Under the pieces are notes generated by a model, which saw only the letters and a program-made list of their open reading frames with translations, ran no database searches and had not been told where the DNA came from. A program made the position numbers and the translations under genes. DNA of 64,000 nucleotides. Origin: Flagellimonas hadalis. Lineage in GTDB: Bacteria > Bacteroidota > Bacteroidia > Flavobacteriales > Flavobacteriaceae. Of the stretch, positions 24,398 to 32,390 are shown piece after piece (position 1 is the first letter of the stretch; every line of letters begins with the position of its first letter). The stretch spans positions 62,001-126,000 of the forward strand of contig NZ_VNIK02000001.1 of assembly GCF_007785775.2 (NCBI RefSeq). Direction: 5' to 3'.

Positions 24398-27300
24398 TTA
24401 AAATTGAACTGAAATACCCAAAGAGTAAGTTTTGGACATTGGGGCTTCCTGTCCTCTGGAGTCGTAGATGTAAGATCCAGAGGGGGAGTTAAGATTTACC
24501 TGGTTGCTGGCAATCTCAGGATCAATGTAATCGGTCAGTTTGGTGAAGGTTAGAATGTTCTCCCCACTGAGGTATAGTCTAATCTTATCAAAAGGTGTTC
24601 TATCCAATACCGATTTTGGCAGGTTGTACCCAAATGTGAGGTTTTTTAATCGCAGGTAAGAGATATCCTGGAGGTAACGGTCGTTGGTATTGTACAGGGA
24701 ATTTCTCCCACTTAGGGCGATATATCCAAATCCTCTGGGGTAATAGGCACCTGTATTGTCCGGGGTCCAAATGTTGTTGGCCAAGTCTTTTCGGACAAAT
24801 GAAGCATACGGACGGCTGTATGGCCCCCAGAACAACTGGGAATTGTAACCGGGATACCAATCTTGCTTGCCCACACCTTGAAAAAAGGCGGATAGGTCAA
24901 ATCCCTTCCAACTGGTGGACAACCTAAAATTGTATAGGTATTTTGGCGCTACGTTGCCCACGATTTTTTGATCCCCTGGATTATCCAGCGTATTGGTGCC
25001 TGCATCCACTACACCGTCCCCATTAATATCGACATATTTTACATCTCCAGGTTGAAGGCCGCCCCGCCCTGAAATTCGTGCACTTACATAGGATTGGTCC
25101 ACATGGGCGGCGATTTCTTCTTCGGATTGAAAAAGCCCTTCAATTTCATAACCCCATAGGTCGCCAATGACCATACCTTCGTAGAAGGAGTTCAAAAGTT
25201 TCTCTGGATTGTCAAATCGGGTAATTACGGTTTCTGAGTTGGAAAGTCCAGCGCTCAAACTAAATTGGAAAGGGGAGCCGCCAAGGGTAAAGTTATCACT
25301 GTATCCCAAGGAAAGTTCAAAACCTTTTGTCTCTAAGTCTGCTGCATTTTGCTGTGGTGCAGCTGCTCCTAGGGTTGCAGGAAGTACTTGTCCGGCCGTA
25401 AGCATTCCCAATGTCTCTCTTTTGAACCAATCAAAATTGGCGGTCAATTTGTTCCTGAAAAACCCAAGGTCTGCACCAAAATCAAGGGTCCTGACCTCTT
25501 CCCAGGTAATATCAACCGGGTTCAAGGCAGGGGAGGAAATATATTCCAATGGACTGCCATTCAATGAAAATGCTTGGTTGACCGACCTTGATAAAACAGG
25601 CTGATAGGCATAGGGCGAGATTTGTTGATTCCCTAATGAGCCATATGATGCCCTTAGTTTCAGTTGGCTAAGGGTTGGGTTTAGGCTTTCCATAAACCCT
25701 TCATTATGAATGGCCCATGCTGCAGATACTGAAGGAAAGAAACCCCATCTGAAATCTGAAGGAAATCTGGAGGTTCCGTCATATCTACCGTTCAATTCCA
25801 AAAAGTACTTGTTGTCAAAATCATAAGAAACCCTTGAAAAAACACCTTGCAGTGCCCATTCGTATGCGCTTCCATTGGCATCGTCAGCAGTTGTGCCCAA
25901 TCCTAAGGAGTTCAGGTCATCAGAAATCAATCCCTGGGTACTGGCCTGGATGGTCTTGCTATACATGGATTCTTGACCAAAACCAACCATGGCATCAAAA
26001 TGATGTTTCCCAAAACGTCTGTTGTAATCCGCATAAATGTTGAAGGCATCGTATTCCGCAGCGGTGTTGAATTCCGTCAATCTATCAATTCCCGAGGTCT
26101 GGATTTCCCCAACATAAATGCTATAGGGATTTAAGGTAGACCTTTGGTAGATGTTCTGGTTCATTTTCCTAAAAGCGTAGCTTGCCTTTACAGTAAGGCC
26201 ATCAGTAGGGGTAAGTGTAGCGGTGATGATGTTCGAAAATTCGGAATCCTCTGTTTCTTGTTTGGATTTACCATTTAAAAGGGAAGCATACAGCCCATCA
26301 CCGGCATCATAGTTGTTCAATTCACTTCTAATAAAAAAAGTGCCGTCGGGGTTGATGGGCGAATACCAGGGCATGGCATGGTTATAAACCAAATAGTTCC
26401 AATAGTTTCCGTGCCATCCACCTCTATAACCTCCATATTGAAGGTCGTTATATTTATTGAACTGCATGTTGTCGGTAATAGTGATCCAATCGTTCAACTT
26501 GAACTCCAGCTTGGCCCGGTAGTTCTCCTTTTTGAAAAGATCTTCTTGAACCTTAAGGATGCCGATTTCACGATAGTTTCTGTACGAAAAGTAGCCTTTT
26601 AATTTTTTGCTGCCACCACTAATCGATGCATTATAGATTTGAGATGGTCTGCTTTTCCTGAAAAAGGTGTCCCACCAATCGGTCTTGGCGTAATGCACAT
26701 ACTGCTCCCGGCCGTTTCTGGTATCTGTGATCACACGAGCCAAAGATGGGTTGGCAGATACTTCTTGCAAGGCAGCAAGATCACTTTCGGTATACCCAGA
26801 ATAGGAAGCCCCACTACTGGCCTGAAAAAAGCTATCGGCAATTTGTATGGCCTCATAGGGGTCGGTAACAAAATCTGTATTGGTGGTAACCTGATTGATG
26901 GCAGTTGTGGCCTCAAAACTTACCTTAAGATCTCCTTCCCTGGCTTGTTTGGTGGTGATCAAAACAACACCAAAGGAAGCGCGGGCACCATAAATGGCTG
27001 CGGCACCCGCATCCTTCAAAACACTGATATTCTCTATGTCATTTGGGTTAATGTCGTTGATGTCGCCTTCCACACCATCAATGATAATAAGGGGATCACC
27101 ACCGTTGATAGAGGTAAATCCACGGATGTTGATGTTTGGGGTATTGGTAGGTCTACCGTTGGATCGTGTAATGGTGAGCCCTGGGGTCAATCCTTGAAGT
27201 GCAACCGCGGCATTGCTCACAGGACGTTCTGCCAAGGCACTCACATCTACTTTACTTACTGCGGCACTTAGTGATTCAATGGATTTTTCACCATATCCGA

Positions 27301-27916
27301 TGAGAACAACTTCTTCCAACTGTTCACTATTTACATTTAGTTGAATGTCAATTGTTGTTGTATTTGGAGCAATGGTAAAAGTTTGGGTTTCCATCCCTAT
27401 GTATGAAAACTCAAGAACTTCCCCGGTATTTGCCTGGATTTGAAAAATTCCATCAAAATCGGTAACAACACCCCGGTCCGTGCCCAACACCATTACGTTG
27501 GCGCCTATCAGTGGTTCCCCGTCTACATCTTTTACGGATCCCCTGATAGTTTGCTGAACAGATTGTACGTTCACTTGATTGAGGTAAACTGTAATGTTGT
27601 TTTTTTGAATTTTATATCCCAATCCGTATATCTGGGCCAAATGGGCCATAACGGTGTTTAGTGACTCATTGGTGTAATTGACGTCCACTTTACGTTTGAG
27701 CTGCTTTACCTCATTGTTGTAAATGAAGCTCACAGCCGCTTGTTCTTCAATCTTATGGAATAGGGTTACTAGATTGATTTGGGTTTGGTGAAGGCTGATA
27801 TTTGGGGAATTCTCCGTTTCAGCCTGTGCCGGCAAAGCAAAAAACTGCACTGCCCATAACATCATGATGGTTTTCATAACGTTTCCGTTGAAAAAAAATA
27901 GTAATTTTGGTTTCAT
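24398..27916 (-). CDS. SusC/RagA-family TonB-dependent receptor with STN signalling domain
   Basis: 1172 residues. A signal region, then an STN (secretin/TonB N-terminal) domain at about 40-115, a carboxypeptidase-regulatory-like repeat (RGSVKDVDGEPLIGANVMVLG), a TonB-box-like stretch and plug (NINIRGFTSINGGDPLIIID, then NDIENISVLKDAGAAAIYGA), and a 22-strand barrel with C-terminal Phe. The STN domain lets the receptor signal to FecR. Coordinates give a perfect operon with susD. Substrate probably an organic compound matching the locus enzymes. Confidence 0.96.
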   Translation of the reverse strand: MKPKLLFFFNGNVMKTIMMLWAVQFFALPAQAETENSPNISLHQTQINLVTLFHKIEEQAAVSFIYNNEVKQLKRKVDVNYTNESLNTVMAHLAQIYGLGYKIQKNNITVYLNQVNVQSVQQTIRGSVKDVDGEPLIGANVMVLGTDRGVVTDFDGIFQIQANTGEVLEFSYIGMETQTFTIAPNTTTIDIQLNVNSEQLEEVVLIGYGEKSIESLSAAVSKVDVSALAERPVSNAAVALQGLTPGLTITRSNGRPTNTPNINIRGFTSINGGDPLIIIDGVEGDINDINPNDIENISVLKDAGAAAIYGARASFGVVLITTKQAREGDLKVSFEATTAINQVTTNTDFVTDPYEAIQIADSFFQASSGASYSGYTESDLAALQEVSANPSLARVITDTRNGREQYVHYAKTDWWDTFFRKSRPSQIYNASISGGSKKLKGYFSYRNYREIGILKVQEDLFKKENYRAKLEFKLNDWITITDNMQFNKYNDLQYGGYRGGWHGNYWNYLVYNHAMPWYSPINPDGTFFIRSELNNYDAGDGLYASLLNGKSKQETEDSEFSNIITATLTPTDGLTVKASYAFRKMNQNIYQRSTLNPYSIYVGEIQTSGIDRLTEFNTAAEYDAFNIYADYNRRFGKHHFDAMVGFGQESMYSKTIQASTQGLISDDLNSLGLGTTADDANGSAYEWALQGVFSRVSYDFDNKYFLELNGRYDGTSRFPSDFRWGFFPSVSAAWAIHNEGFMESLNPTLSQLKLRASYGSLGNQQISPYAYQPVLSRSVNQAFSLNGSPLEYISSPALNPVDITWEEVRTLDFGADLGFFRNKLTANFDWFKRETLGMLTAGQVLPATLGAAAPQQNAADLETKGFELSLGYSDNFTLGGSPFQFSLSAGLSNSETVITRFDNPEKLLNSFYEGMVIGDLWGYEIEGLFQSEEEIAAHVDQSYVSARISGRGGLQPGDVKYVDINGDGVVDAGTNTLDNPGDQKIVGNVAPKYLYNFRLSTSWKGFDLSAFFQGVGKQDWYPGYNSQLFWGPYSRPYASFVRKDLANNIWTPDNTGAYYPRGFGYIALSGRNSLYNTNDRYLQDISYLRLKNLTFGYNLPKSVLDRTPFDKIRLYLSGENILTFTKLTDYIDPEIASNQVNLNSPSGSYIYDSRGQEAPMSKTYSLGISVQF

Positions 27917-28023
27917 TATTTCATACTATGTATTTGGTGAATATGTAGTTATACCAGCCTTTTCTGTTGGCGCAGAAGAGGCTTTTTTTGTTTGTCTCGT
28001 TTTTTATATCATATCTAGAAGTT

Positions 28024-28956
28024 TTAAGGTTCTACTTGGGTTTCGTAAATGATTTTGGAACCGGTCAACAGTTCCAAACTTTGTATGGTCTCTTCCAGCG
28101 TAGGGTCAATGAATCTACCGGTAATGGTTGGAGCATCGGATTTTTTATCGACCACATGGAGTTTCACATTGAACCATCTTTCCACGATTCTAACGGTCTC
28201 CTCCAGCGAATGATCATTGAGTTTAATGATATTGTCCAGCCATGAAATATCATTGTTGGTGCTATGGGTCTCAATTACACAGTCTGATGTGGTCTTATTG
28301 TAGCGTAATTGCTCATCTGGTTTTAGGGTGGCCATAATCCTATCAGCTTTACTGATTTGTATGGAACCTGTGGCCAGACTAATCTTTATTTCAGGACCAT
28401 CATCGTAAGCTTTTATGTTGAATGATGTACCCAGCACGCGTGTACTGAGTTTTGATGCTGTGACCAAAAATGGCTTTTGGGGGTCATGGGTTACCTTAAA
28501 AAATGCTTCACCGTTCAATTGTACCTCCCGGGTATTCCCATTGAAAGATTCTGGGTAGGTAAAGCTGCTTCCTGCATTCAGGGTGACCAATGAACTGTCT
28601 GGTAAAGTAACTTCCTTTTTTTCACCTAAATTGGAAACTACGGTTATAAGCTCAACCTGTTTTTGAGGTAACAACAGTAAGGATGTAATACCAAGAGCAA
28701 TCAGAATGGAAATGGAAGCTGCAATGCGGAGCATGGTCCTTCGCTTTCGTTTCTGAGCCAAGAGCATGTTTGATTTTTTTATTTGGGCCGAGACGCCTGA
28801 ATACAACTGCTGTTTGGTTTTTTGTTCCGATGTTTCAACAAACAATAGTTGTCCATACGTTTGGTAATACTCTTCCAATTCAGCCTCTTCTGCTTCAGAG
28901 CAGTTATGGTCCAAGTGTTTTTCCACTAGTTCCAGAAATCGTTCCCGATCAATCAT
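28024..28956 (-). CDS. FecR-type anti-sigma factor
   Basis: 310 residues. N-terminal cytoplasmic anti-sigma region (about 1-80, HLDHNCSEAEEAELEEYYQT), one membrane segment (ILIALGITSLLLLP), a FecR domain (VTLPDSSLVTLNAGSSFTYP) and a C-terminal DUF4974-like part (SLEETVRIVERWFNVKLHVV). It would hold the ECF sigma factor until the SusC STN domain signals. The gene is upstream of susC (107 bp gap). Confidence 0.93.
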   Translation of the reverse strand: MIDRERFLELVEKHLDHNCSEAEEAELEEYYQTYGQLLFVETSEQKTKQQLYSGVSAQIKKSNMLLAQKRKRRTMLRIAASISILIALGITSLLLLPQKQVELITVVSNLGEKKEVTLPDSSLVTLNAGSSFTYPESFNGNTREVQLNGEAFFKVTHDPQKPFLVTASKLSTRVLGTSFNIKAYDDGPEIKISLATGSIQISKADRIMATLKPDEQLRYNKTTSDCVIETHSTNNDISWLDNIIKLNDHSLEETVRIVERWFNVKLHVVDKKSDAPTITGRFIDPTLEETIQSLELLTGSKIIYETQVEP

Positions 28957-28990
28957 AATTTTTATTTTCGGTCCTTGCTGTTAAGTCAAT

Positions 28991-29024
28991 AAAAAAGGCC
29001 TTGCCACGTAGTGTGGAAGGCCTG
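28991..29024 (-). terminator. Terminator of the phosphoesterase gene
   Basis: Imperfect hairpin of AGGCCTT.CCAC and GTGG.AAGGCCT arms (28996-29023), followed on the minus strand by six T. It separates the phosphoesterase transcript from fecR. Confidence 0.75.
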
Positions 29025-29111
29025 TTCTGGATATTGTTAACGTTTTCTTTATAAGGCTTAAATTGACTTAACGATCAGCTAACAATGTTGGGAGACTATT
29101 TGCTCTTTATT

Positions 29112-30551
29112 TTAATTTGGCGATACGGTCTCAACAAATGTGTTGCCAAAATTATCGGAAACCTCAATGGTGATGTTGTTAATGTCGCTGGGCTCAAAGA
29201 AAAACATGTGGTCTGTGATCGCAGGCTCTGCCCAAGGTCTTCGTTCTGGTAATTTATTGCCCAAATGAAGTTCATTGCTCAAGGGATCGGTTGTGTTTAC
29301 TTTTCTGATATGGGATTTTCGCTCCCCGTTTTCGTACCAACAAACGCTCCAGTTGGGGTCCCAGTTCCAGATATTCAATACACAGGAATTTGGAAATTCT
29401 TCATGGGCTCCTCTTTCGTAGAATCTAAATTGATGCGATTTGTCTTTCCCTACAGATTTATAATACCAAGAAAGTTCACTGCCATTGACTTGGTAGACCC
29501 CATATCCATTCGGCGTGCCATCAACACAGATGGGGCCGCTCCACCATGCTCCACAAACAGCGCCATGAACGTGTTCATAGCAGTTTTCTTCAACATAATT
29601 GTTGGATCTGTGGGTGTGCCCCGAGAGAATATGGGTCTTGTATGGCGACAACAATTCATATAAATGTGCTTTGTTCTTCACATGGAATATTGGAATGTGA
29701 ACACAAAGCACCACAGTACGACCTGCTTCAATGTATTTTAAATCCTCCTCGAGCCATGCCAATTGGTTTTCGGTGATGTAACCAATATATTCCCTTTCTA
29801 CTCCAGTAAAAAAAACATCGTCCAATACAACATAATGAATCTCTCCTCGGTTGAAAGAGTAATATGAAGGTCCAAAGAGACGGTTAAAGGTCCTTGTGGT
29901 GGCCTCATCGGTACGAGAGTCCAAGTCCATATCATGGTTTCCAATGACTTGGAAGAATGGAATTTCCGTGGCTTTGATGGATTTGTTGTACTCTTCAAAA
30001 AGATGGAGTCGATCATAGACTAAATCCCCACATCCTACCCCAAAAGTGTTTGGGTCGTTCAAGTCCTTAATGGTTTGAATAAAATCAGGAGTGGAGGTGC
30101 TCAACAATTGCTCTACTTCATATTCATTTTGAATTTGAGGGTCGGCCAACACCAAAAGGCTGTGCTTGTCGTCATTTTGTTGTACTGGTTTCAATTGGAA
30201 CAAGATTTCATTGCTTGAACTGTTCAAATCCAAAGGCTTAAAGAAAGATGCTGATCCATTGGCGAGTTGATCTATTTGAAACCCGGATGGTATGCTCACA
30301 AAAACAAACGGTTGTTTGCTCGTGCTCCAAAAGTCAAAATTTCCGTGCTGGTCAGTCAAAATGACGGTTTCCCCATCTGAAATGGCAACTTTGGTCAATC
30401 CCTTTCTTCCGTTGGCCACTTTTCCTTTGACCCTTGTGGGTTTGCGCCATAATAGGGGATTTTGCAATCCCAATACATCGGTTGTGGCCAAAAGCGATAG
30501 CGAGCCTGTGGCCAATCCCATTTTCTTTATAAATGCTCTTCGGTTTTCCAT
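29112..30551 (-). CDS. Exported calcineurin-like metallophosphoesterase
   Basis: 479 residues. A twin-arginine signal (NRRAFIKKMGLATGSLSLL) points to export of a folded metalloenzyme. An N-terminal beta-sandwich (about 40-130) precedes the catalytic domain with LADPQIQ (DxH motif with Gln in place of His), GCGDLVYD, GNHDMD, LCVHIPIFH and SGHTHRSN; a C-terminal beta-domain follows. This is the MetallophosN-Metallophos-MetallophosC layout common beside SusC/D genes. It would cleave a phosphate ester in the periplasm. Own terminator downstream. Confidence 0.93.
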   Translation of the reverse strand: MENRRAFIKKMGLATGSLSLLATTDVLGLQNPLLWRKPTRVKGKVANGRKGLTKVAISDGETVILTDQHGNFDFWSTSKQPFVFVSIPSGFQIDQLANGSASFFKPLDLNSSSNEILFQLKPVQQNDDKHSLLVLADPQIQNEYEVEQLLSTSTPDFIQTIKDLNDPNTFGVGCGDLVYDRLHLFEEYNKSIKATEIPFFQVIGNHDMDLDSRTDEATTRTFNRLFGPSYYSFNRGEIHYVVLDDVFFTGVEREYIGYITENQLAWLEEDLKYIEAGRTVVLCVHIPIFHVKNKAHLYELLSPYKTHILSGHTHRSNNYVEENCYEHVHGAVCGAWWSGPICVDGTPNGYGVYQVNGSELSWYYKSVGKDKSHQFRFYERGAHEEFPNSCVLNIWNWDPNWSVCWYENGERKSHIRKVNTTDPLSNELHLGNKLPERRPWAEPAITDHMFFFEPSDINNITIEVSDNFGNTFVETVSPN

Positions 30552-30801
30552 GATACGGTTTTTTATGGTTCTTTATACTGAGTCAAAAAAAAGAAGGGTT
30601 ACACGTAGTACAATTCTCAATTTATTTAAAAATCTCGGAACGTGGACCAAATAAATTTTATAATGATGATACTTGTCGTTTGCAGACCGGATGTATATCA
30701 AGGGATACCGGGCATGCTGATCGCGAGTTTGCCATTTTGGCTTTTATTGAGCGAGTATGACCTGATCATTGAGCATAGGGTACAATCTTTACGTTAGTTT
30801 A

Positions 30802-30875
30802 TTAAGCACTTTCTTGTTGATGTGGTATAAAGGGAATATCAAACAACAGATTTTTAGACTTTTTGTCTAAGATTG
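30802..30875 (-). pseudogene. Short coding remnant on the left of repeat copy A
   Basis: The frame that runs in from the glycosyltransferase through the repeat continues for about 24 codons (ILDKKSKNLLFDIPFIPHQQ) to TAA at 30802. It may be the natural end of the repeat-created frame, not an original gene end. No family was recognised. Confidence 0.25.
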
Positions 30876-31026
30876 GATGAGCCGGATGGTTGAGCCCACC
30901 AAAACCGGAAAATTTGAGCCATTCAATATTGGGTGTTAGTGACTTGAAATTCAGATTTTTGTGTCGTGTTGGAAGGTGCTCAATTTTCTCCGACGAGAAT
31001 GGTATACGATGTCCAGCGTTTCCACT
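30876..31026. repeat. 150-bp interspersed repeat, copy A
   Basis: 151 bp, from GGATGAGCCGGATGG to GTCCAGCGTTTCCAC, nearly identical to copy C (56235-56385) and diverged from copy B (53945-54094). It lies inside a glycosyltransferase frame and has fused with it: the minus-strand reading includes WLKFSGFGGLNHPAHP. All three copies keep the same minus-strand reading frame, contain a GTATAC palindrome near one end, and lack terminal inverted repeats. Confidence 0.85.
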
Positions 31027-31368
31027 TCTGAATTGTACAAATGCCCTTATGGACTTTATTGGATTTTTGAAGGGATTCCGCGGAAATGCAATGACTTGAT
31101 CGACATTCTCATAATTTTGATACAGTTGGGAAGCATAAGATTGGTTCACCAGCAGATCGATCTCGCTGTTCGGGAATGTGGATTCCAACTCTTGGACCAA
31201 AGGGGAAAGCAACAGTAAATTTCCCAATCGATGGTTCGGTCTACAAATGAGGATACTTTTTATTTCATCATTATTACCGACCGTTTCACCTATCTTGTTT
31301 GTAAAACAACCTGAAAGAAGCCCAAATGCCTTCCTCTTTATGGTGATGATGATTTTTTTCGGATCCAT
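31027..31368 (-). pseudogene. N-terminal fragment of a GT9 glycosyltransferase
   Basis: About 114 codons from ATG 31368. SILICRPNHRLGNLLLLSPLVQEL is the start of the heptosyltransferase/GT9 fold (split: CRPNHRLGNLLLLSPLVQEL), followed by NSEIDLLVNQSYASQLYQNY and DQVIAFPRNPFKNPIKSIRA. A full family member is about 330-350 residues; here the sequence stops at FVQFRS where repeat copy A begins, so the C-terminal sugar-nucleotide half is gone. The gene is almost certainly inactive. Confidence 0.85.
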
Positions 31369-31537
31369 TTCTAAAATTTATGTGTTGAGCTTCCTGCGAG
31401 TCCATGGGATTCCCTCGTATTCTTCAAACAAATCTGTCTGCGGAAAGCGGCTGGAAAATAAAGGTGGTTCAGGATGCGTGTACAAATCATCAAAAGTTCC
31501 GAATACGCAATTTTGTTCCTTAGAACCACCTTATATC

Positions 31538-32386
31538 CTATTGCTGTTCAATTGTATATGATGTAGTGTCAAATTGACCCAACCTAAAAAATCCCAATAC
31601 CTCTTCGTTGGGATCGTTGACATTGGTACAGTTTCCTTTTAGCTGCACCGGGGTAGTTGGAAAAGGCCCGTTTTCATCGCTTCCCGATTGTTGGATAAAA
31701 ATGCTCAAATAGTCATAATAGCGTTGGGAGACACCGTACAAATTGATAGCTACAGTGGCTCCGGCAACATAGTTTTCATTATCGTTCTCAATGAAATTTT
31801 CGTTGCCATCCGTAAACTCATCGCTGATGACCGCAAGGGACGGTATGGGTAGATTGGATGGAATAAATTCGCCCAAATAATAATTTTCAACAGCTCCGAG
31901 GTCGTCAAAAAATACTTGAAGCTGAATTTCCTTGTCATCATCGGAACCTTCAACGGTTTGCACAATTCGATTGATATCTGGTGCCGCAATCAAGGTTTCG
32001 GTTGCTGTGTAGGAATTGCCGTTGTACAGGATTTCCAAAGTGTACGACGCATTCAATTCCGGAACAAAGTCGGTTGCCGTGTAACTGCCATTGTTCTGGT
32101 CGGCAAACACAACTATCGACCCGTCGTTTTGTTTGGTCACCGTTACTTCTGCACCCGTGACAGGGACATCTGGATTCTTATCAAAATAAGCAGTTGATTC
32201 CCTGAGATGAATGGTCTGTGTTTCTCCCGAGGTACCTTTTTGCCACTTGATGGACGCATCGACCACCAATCGTGCGCCGGCATTGGGGACATTGACATCT
32301 ATGACATCGGTACACGAGTTCAAGAATCCCAGTAGTATGAGCAGGGCACCTAATTTGTTGTATATGGTTATAGTTCTATTTTTCAT
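31538..32386 (-). CDS. DUF4249 family lipoprotein
   Basis: 282 residues. Signal MKNRTITIYNKLGALLILLG with lipobox LNSC, followed by TDVIDVNVPNAGARLVVDAS and beta-rich repeats typical of DUF4249. These proteins are encoded right after a TonB-dependent receptor and probably cap or assist it, much as SusD does for SusC. The start is 4 bp after the receptor stop, so they form one operon. Confidence 0.9.
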   Translation of the reverse strand: MKNRTITIYNKLGALLILLGFLNSCTDVIDVNVPNAGARLVVDASIKWQKGTSGETQTIHLRESTAYFDKNPDVPVTGAEVTVTKQNDGSIVVFADQNNGSYTATDFVPELNASYTLEILYNGNSYTATETLIAAPDINRIVQTVEGSDDDKEIQLQVFFDDLGAVENYYLGEFIPSNLPIPSLAVISDEFTDGNENFIENDNENYVAGATVAINLYGVSQRYYDYLSIFIQQSGSDENGPFPTTPVQLKGNCTNVNDPNEEVLGFFRLGQFDTTSYTIEQQ

Positions 32387-32390
32387 TGTT

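Noticed and set aside
26639-27271. 210-codon plus-strand frame inside susC
   Set aside because: Antisense shadow of the SusC plug region.
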